Below, in pieces: positions 6,339 to 6,789 of a stretch of 6,789 nucleotides of DNA; position 1 is the stretch's first letter, and every line of letters begins with the position of its first letter. Both the position numbers and the translations under genes were made by a program. The notes beneath the pieces were generated by a model. It worked only from the letters and a program-made list of their open reading frames with translations. It did no database searches and was not told the origin of the DNA. The DNA is from an uncultured Nitrospina sp. (GTDB lineage: Bacteria > Nitrospinota > Nitrospinia > Nitrospinales > VA-1): assembly GCA_913044145.1 (NCBI GenBank), contig CAJWOD010000080.1, positions 1-6,789 of the forward strand. The letters are read 5' to 3'.

Positions 6339-6789
6339 CCAAATTCATATTCGGCTTCTGATATCCAGTGAATTGGAATAGAGTCTGGGAGCAAAGTTTT
6401 TTTGTTGATAAAAGCCGTTTCGACCTGATCGCGGTTCAGGTTTATTGCAGATTTGAGGTTTGCTCCGCAAAGGTCTGCATGGTTTAAGTAAGTATTATCG
6501 AAGTTAGCTTTCGTAAAGTCGCATCCTACAAGGTCGGCGGCAATGAGTTCAGAGTTAGTGAGATTGGCCCCAGATAAATTTGCATTTGCTAGAAATACCC
6601 CTGTTAAATTTACTTCGCTTAAATTGGCATTTTTAAAACAGGCGTAGGTCAAGTTAGCCCCTTCGATATTAGATTCCTTAAGGTTTGCATTGTTAAAGTT
6701 TGCTGAGGTGCAATTTGCTTCGACTAGGTTTGCCTGGGTTAAAATAGTATTGGAAAAGTTGGTGTTTTTAGCTCTACAGCGGTAAAGAA
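6335..6789 (-). CDS. Pentapeptide-repeat protein (partial, 5' end outside window)
   Basis: The minus-strand frame is open from the right edge to a TAA at 6337-6335, giving at least 150 residues; the start codon lies beyond the window. From about residue 6 to 120 of the visible part there are roughly twenty tandem A(N/D)LXX-type five-residue units (for example LTQAN LVEAN, LANAN LSGAN, LVGCD FTKAN), with Leu or Phe at the central position. Such repeats fold as a right-handed quadrilateral beta-helix. After the repeats comes a family-like cap, LNRDQVETAFINKKTLLPDS, and a short tail ending EYEFG. The repeats show as a 15-base periodicity in the DNA. A TTG at 6652-6650 could be read as a start, but the repeat pattern continues without a break upstream of it, so it is internal. 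The biochemical role is unknown: the family ranges from gyrase-protecting proteins to structural and effector proteins, and no added catalytic domain is visible. Convergent with the cytidylyltransferase gene. Confidence 0.88.
   Translation of the reverse strand, partial: LYRCRAKNTNFSNTILTQANLVEANCTSANFNNANLKESNIEGANLTYACFKNANLSEVNLTGVFLANANLSGANLTNSELIAADLVGCDFTKANFDNTYLNHADLCGANLKSAINLNRDQVETAFINKKTLLPDSIPIHWISEAEYEFG

Noticed and set aside
6650..6652. TTG as the start of the pentapeptide-repeat gene
   Set aside because: The five-residue repeats continue in frame for 45 more codons upstream to the window edge.

Overview
The window looks like ordinary chromosomal DNA from an AT-leaning, Gram-negative-type bacterium. 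The gene families (ThiO-type glycine oxidase, a BioA resembling those of deltaproteobacteria-like lineages, a FolB-replacing PTPS paralog, a CPA2 antiporter) fit many uncultured marine or sediment proteobacteria-like groups, but the sequence alone does not fix the taxon. I see no transposase, integrase, phage gene, tRNA, rRNA or CRISPR array.

Left edge (1-439, minus strand): the N-terminal 146 codons of an unrecognised acidic, helical, soluble protein whose 3' end lies outside the window. A 130-base divergent intergenic region (440-569) separates it from the plus-strand genes and holds a plausible sigma70-like promoter.

Cofactor operon (570-3435, plus strand): thiO (glycine oxidase, thiamin thiazole precursor), bioA (DAPA aminotransferase, biotin) and a 122-residue PTPS/QueD-family protein follow each other with gaps of 10 and 21 bases. 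The third protein has the ExxHGH signature, with Tyr where the catalytic Cys should be. This marks it as a PTPS-III, expected to make 6-hydroxymethyl-7,8-dihydropterin for folate in place of FolB. The three genes serve three different vitamins (B1, biotin, folate) and share no intermediate, so co-transcription would mean coordinated supply rather than one pathway.

Transport and cytidylyltransferase pair (3589-6311, plus strand): after a 153-base gap with a perfect TATAAT box comes a 656-residue Kef-type CPA2 cation:proton antiporter with RCK_N and RCK_C domains. Eleven bases later is a 246-residue nucleotidyltransferase of the LicC/PntC type (choline phosphate or 2-aminoethylphosphonate cytidylyltransferase-like), probably for decorating surface polymers or lipids.

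Right edge (6335-6789, minus strand): a convergent pentapeptide-repeat protein, open at the window edge. A perfect 9-base inverted repeat spans the 23-base gap and contains both facing stop codons.

The item most worth attention is the PTPS-III: two of the three residues of the classical catalytic triad are replaced. I found no clearly new multi-gene system.
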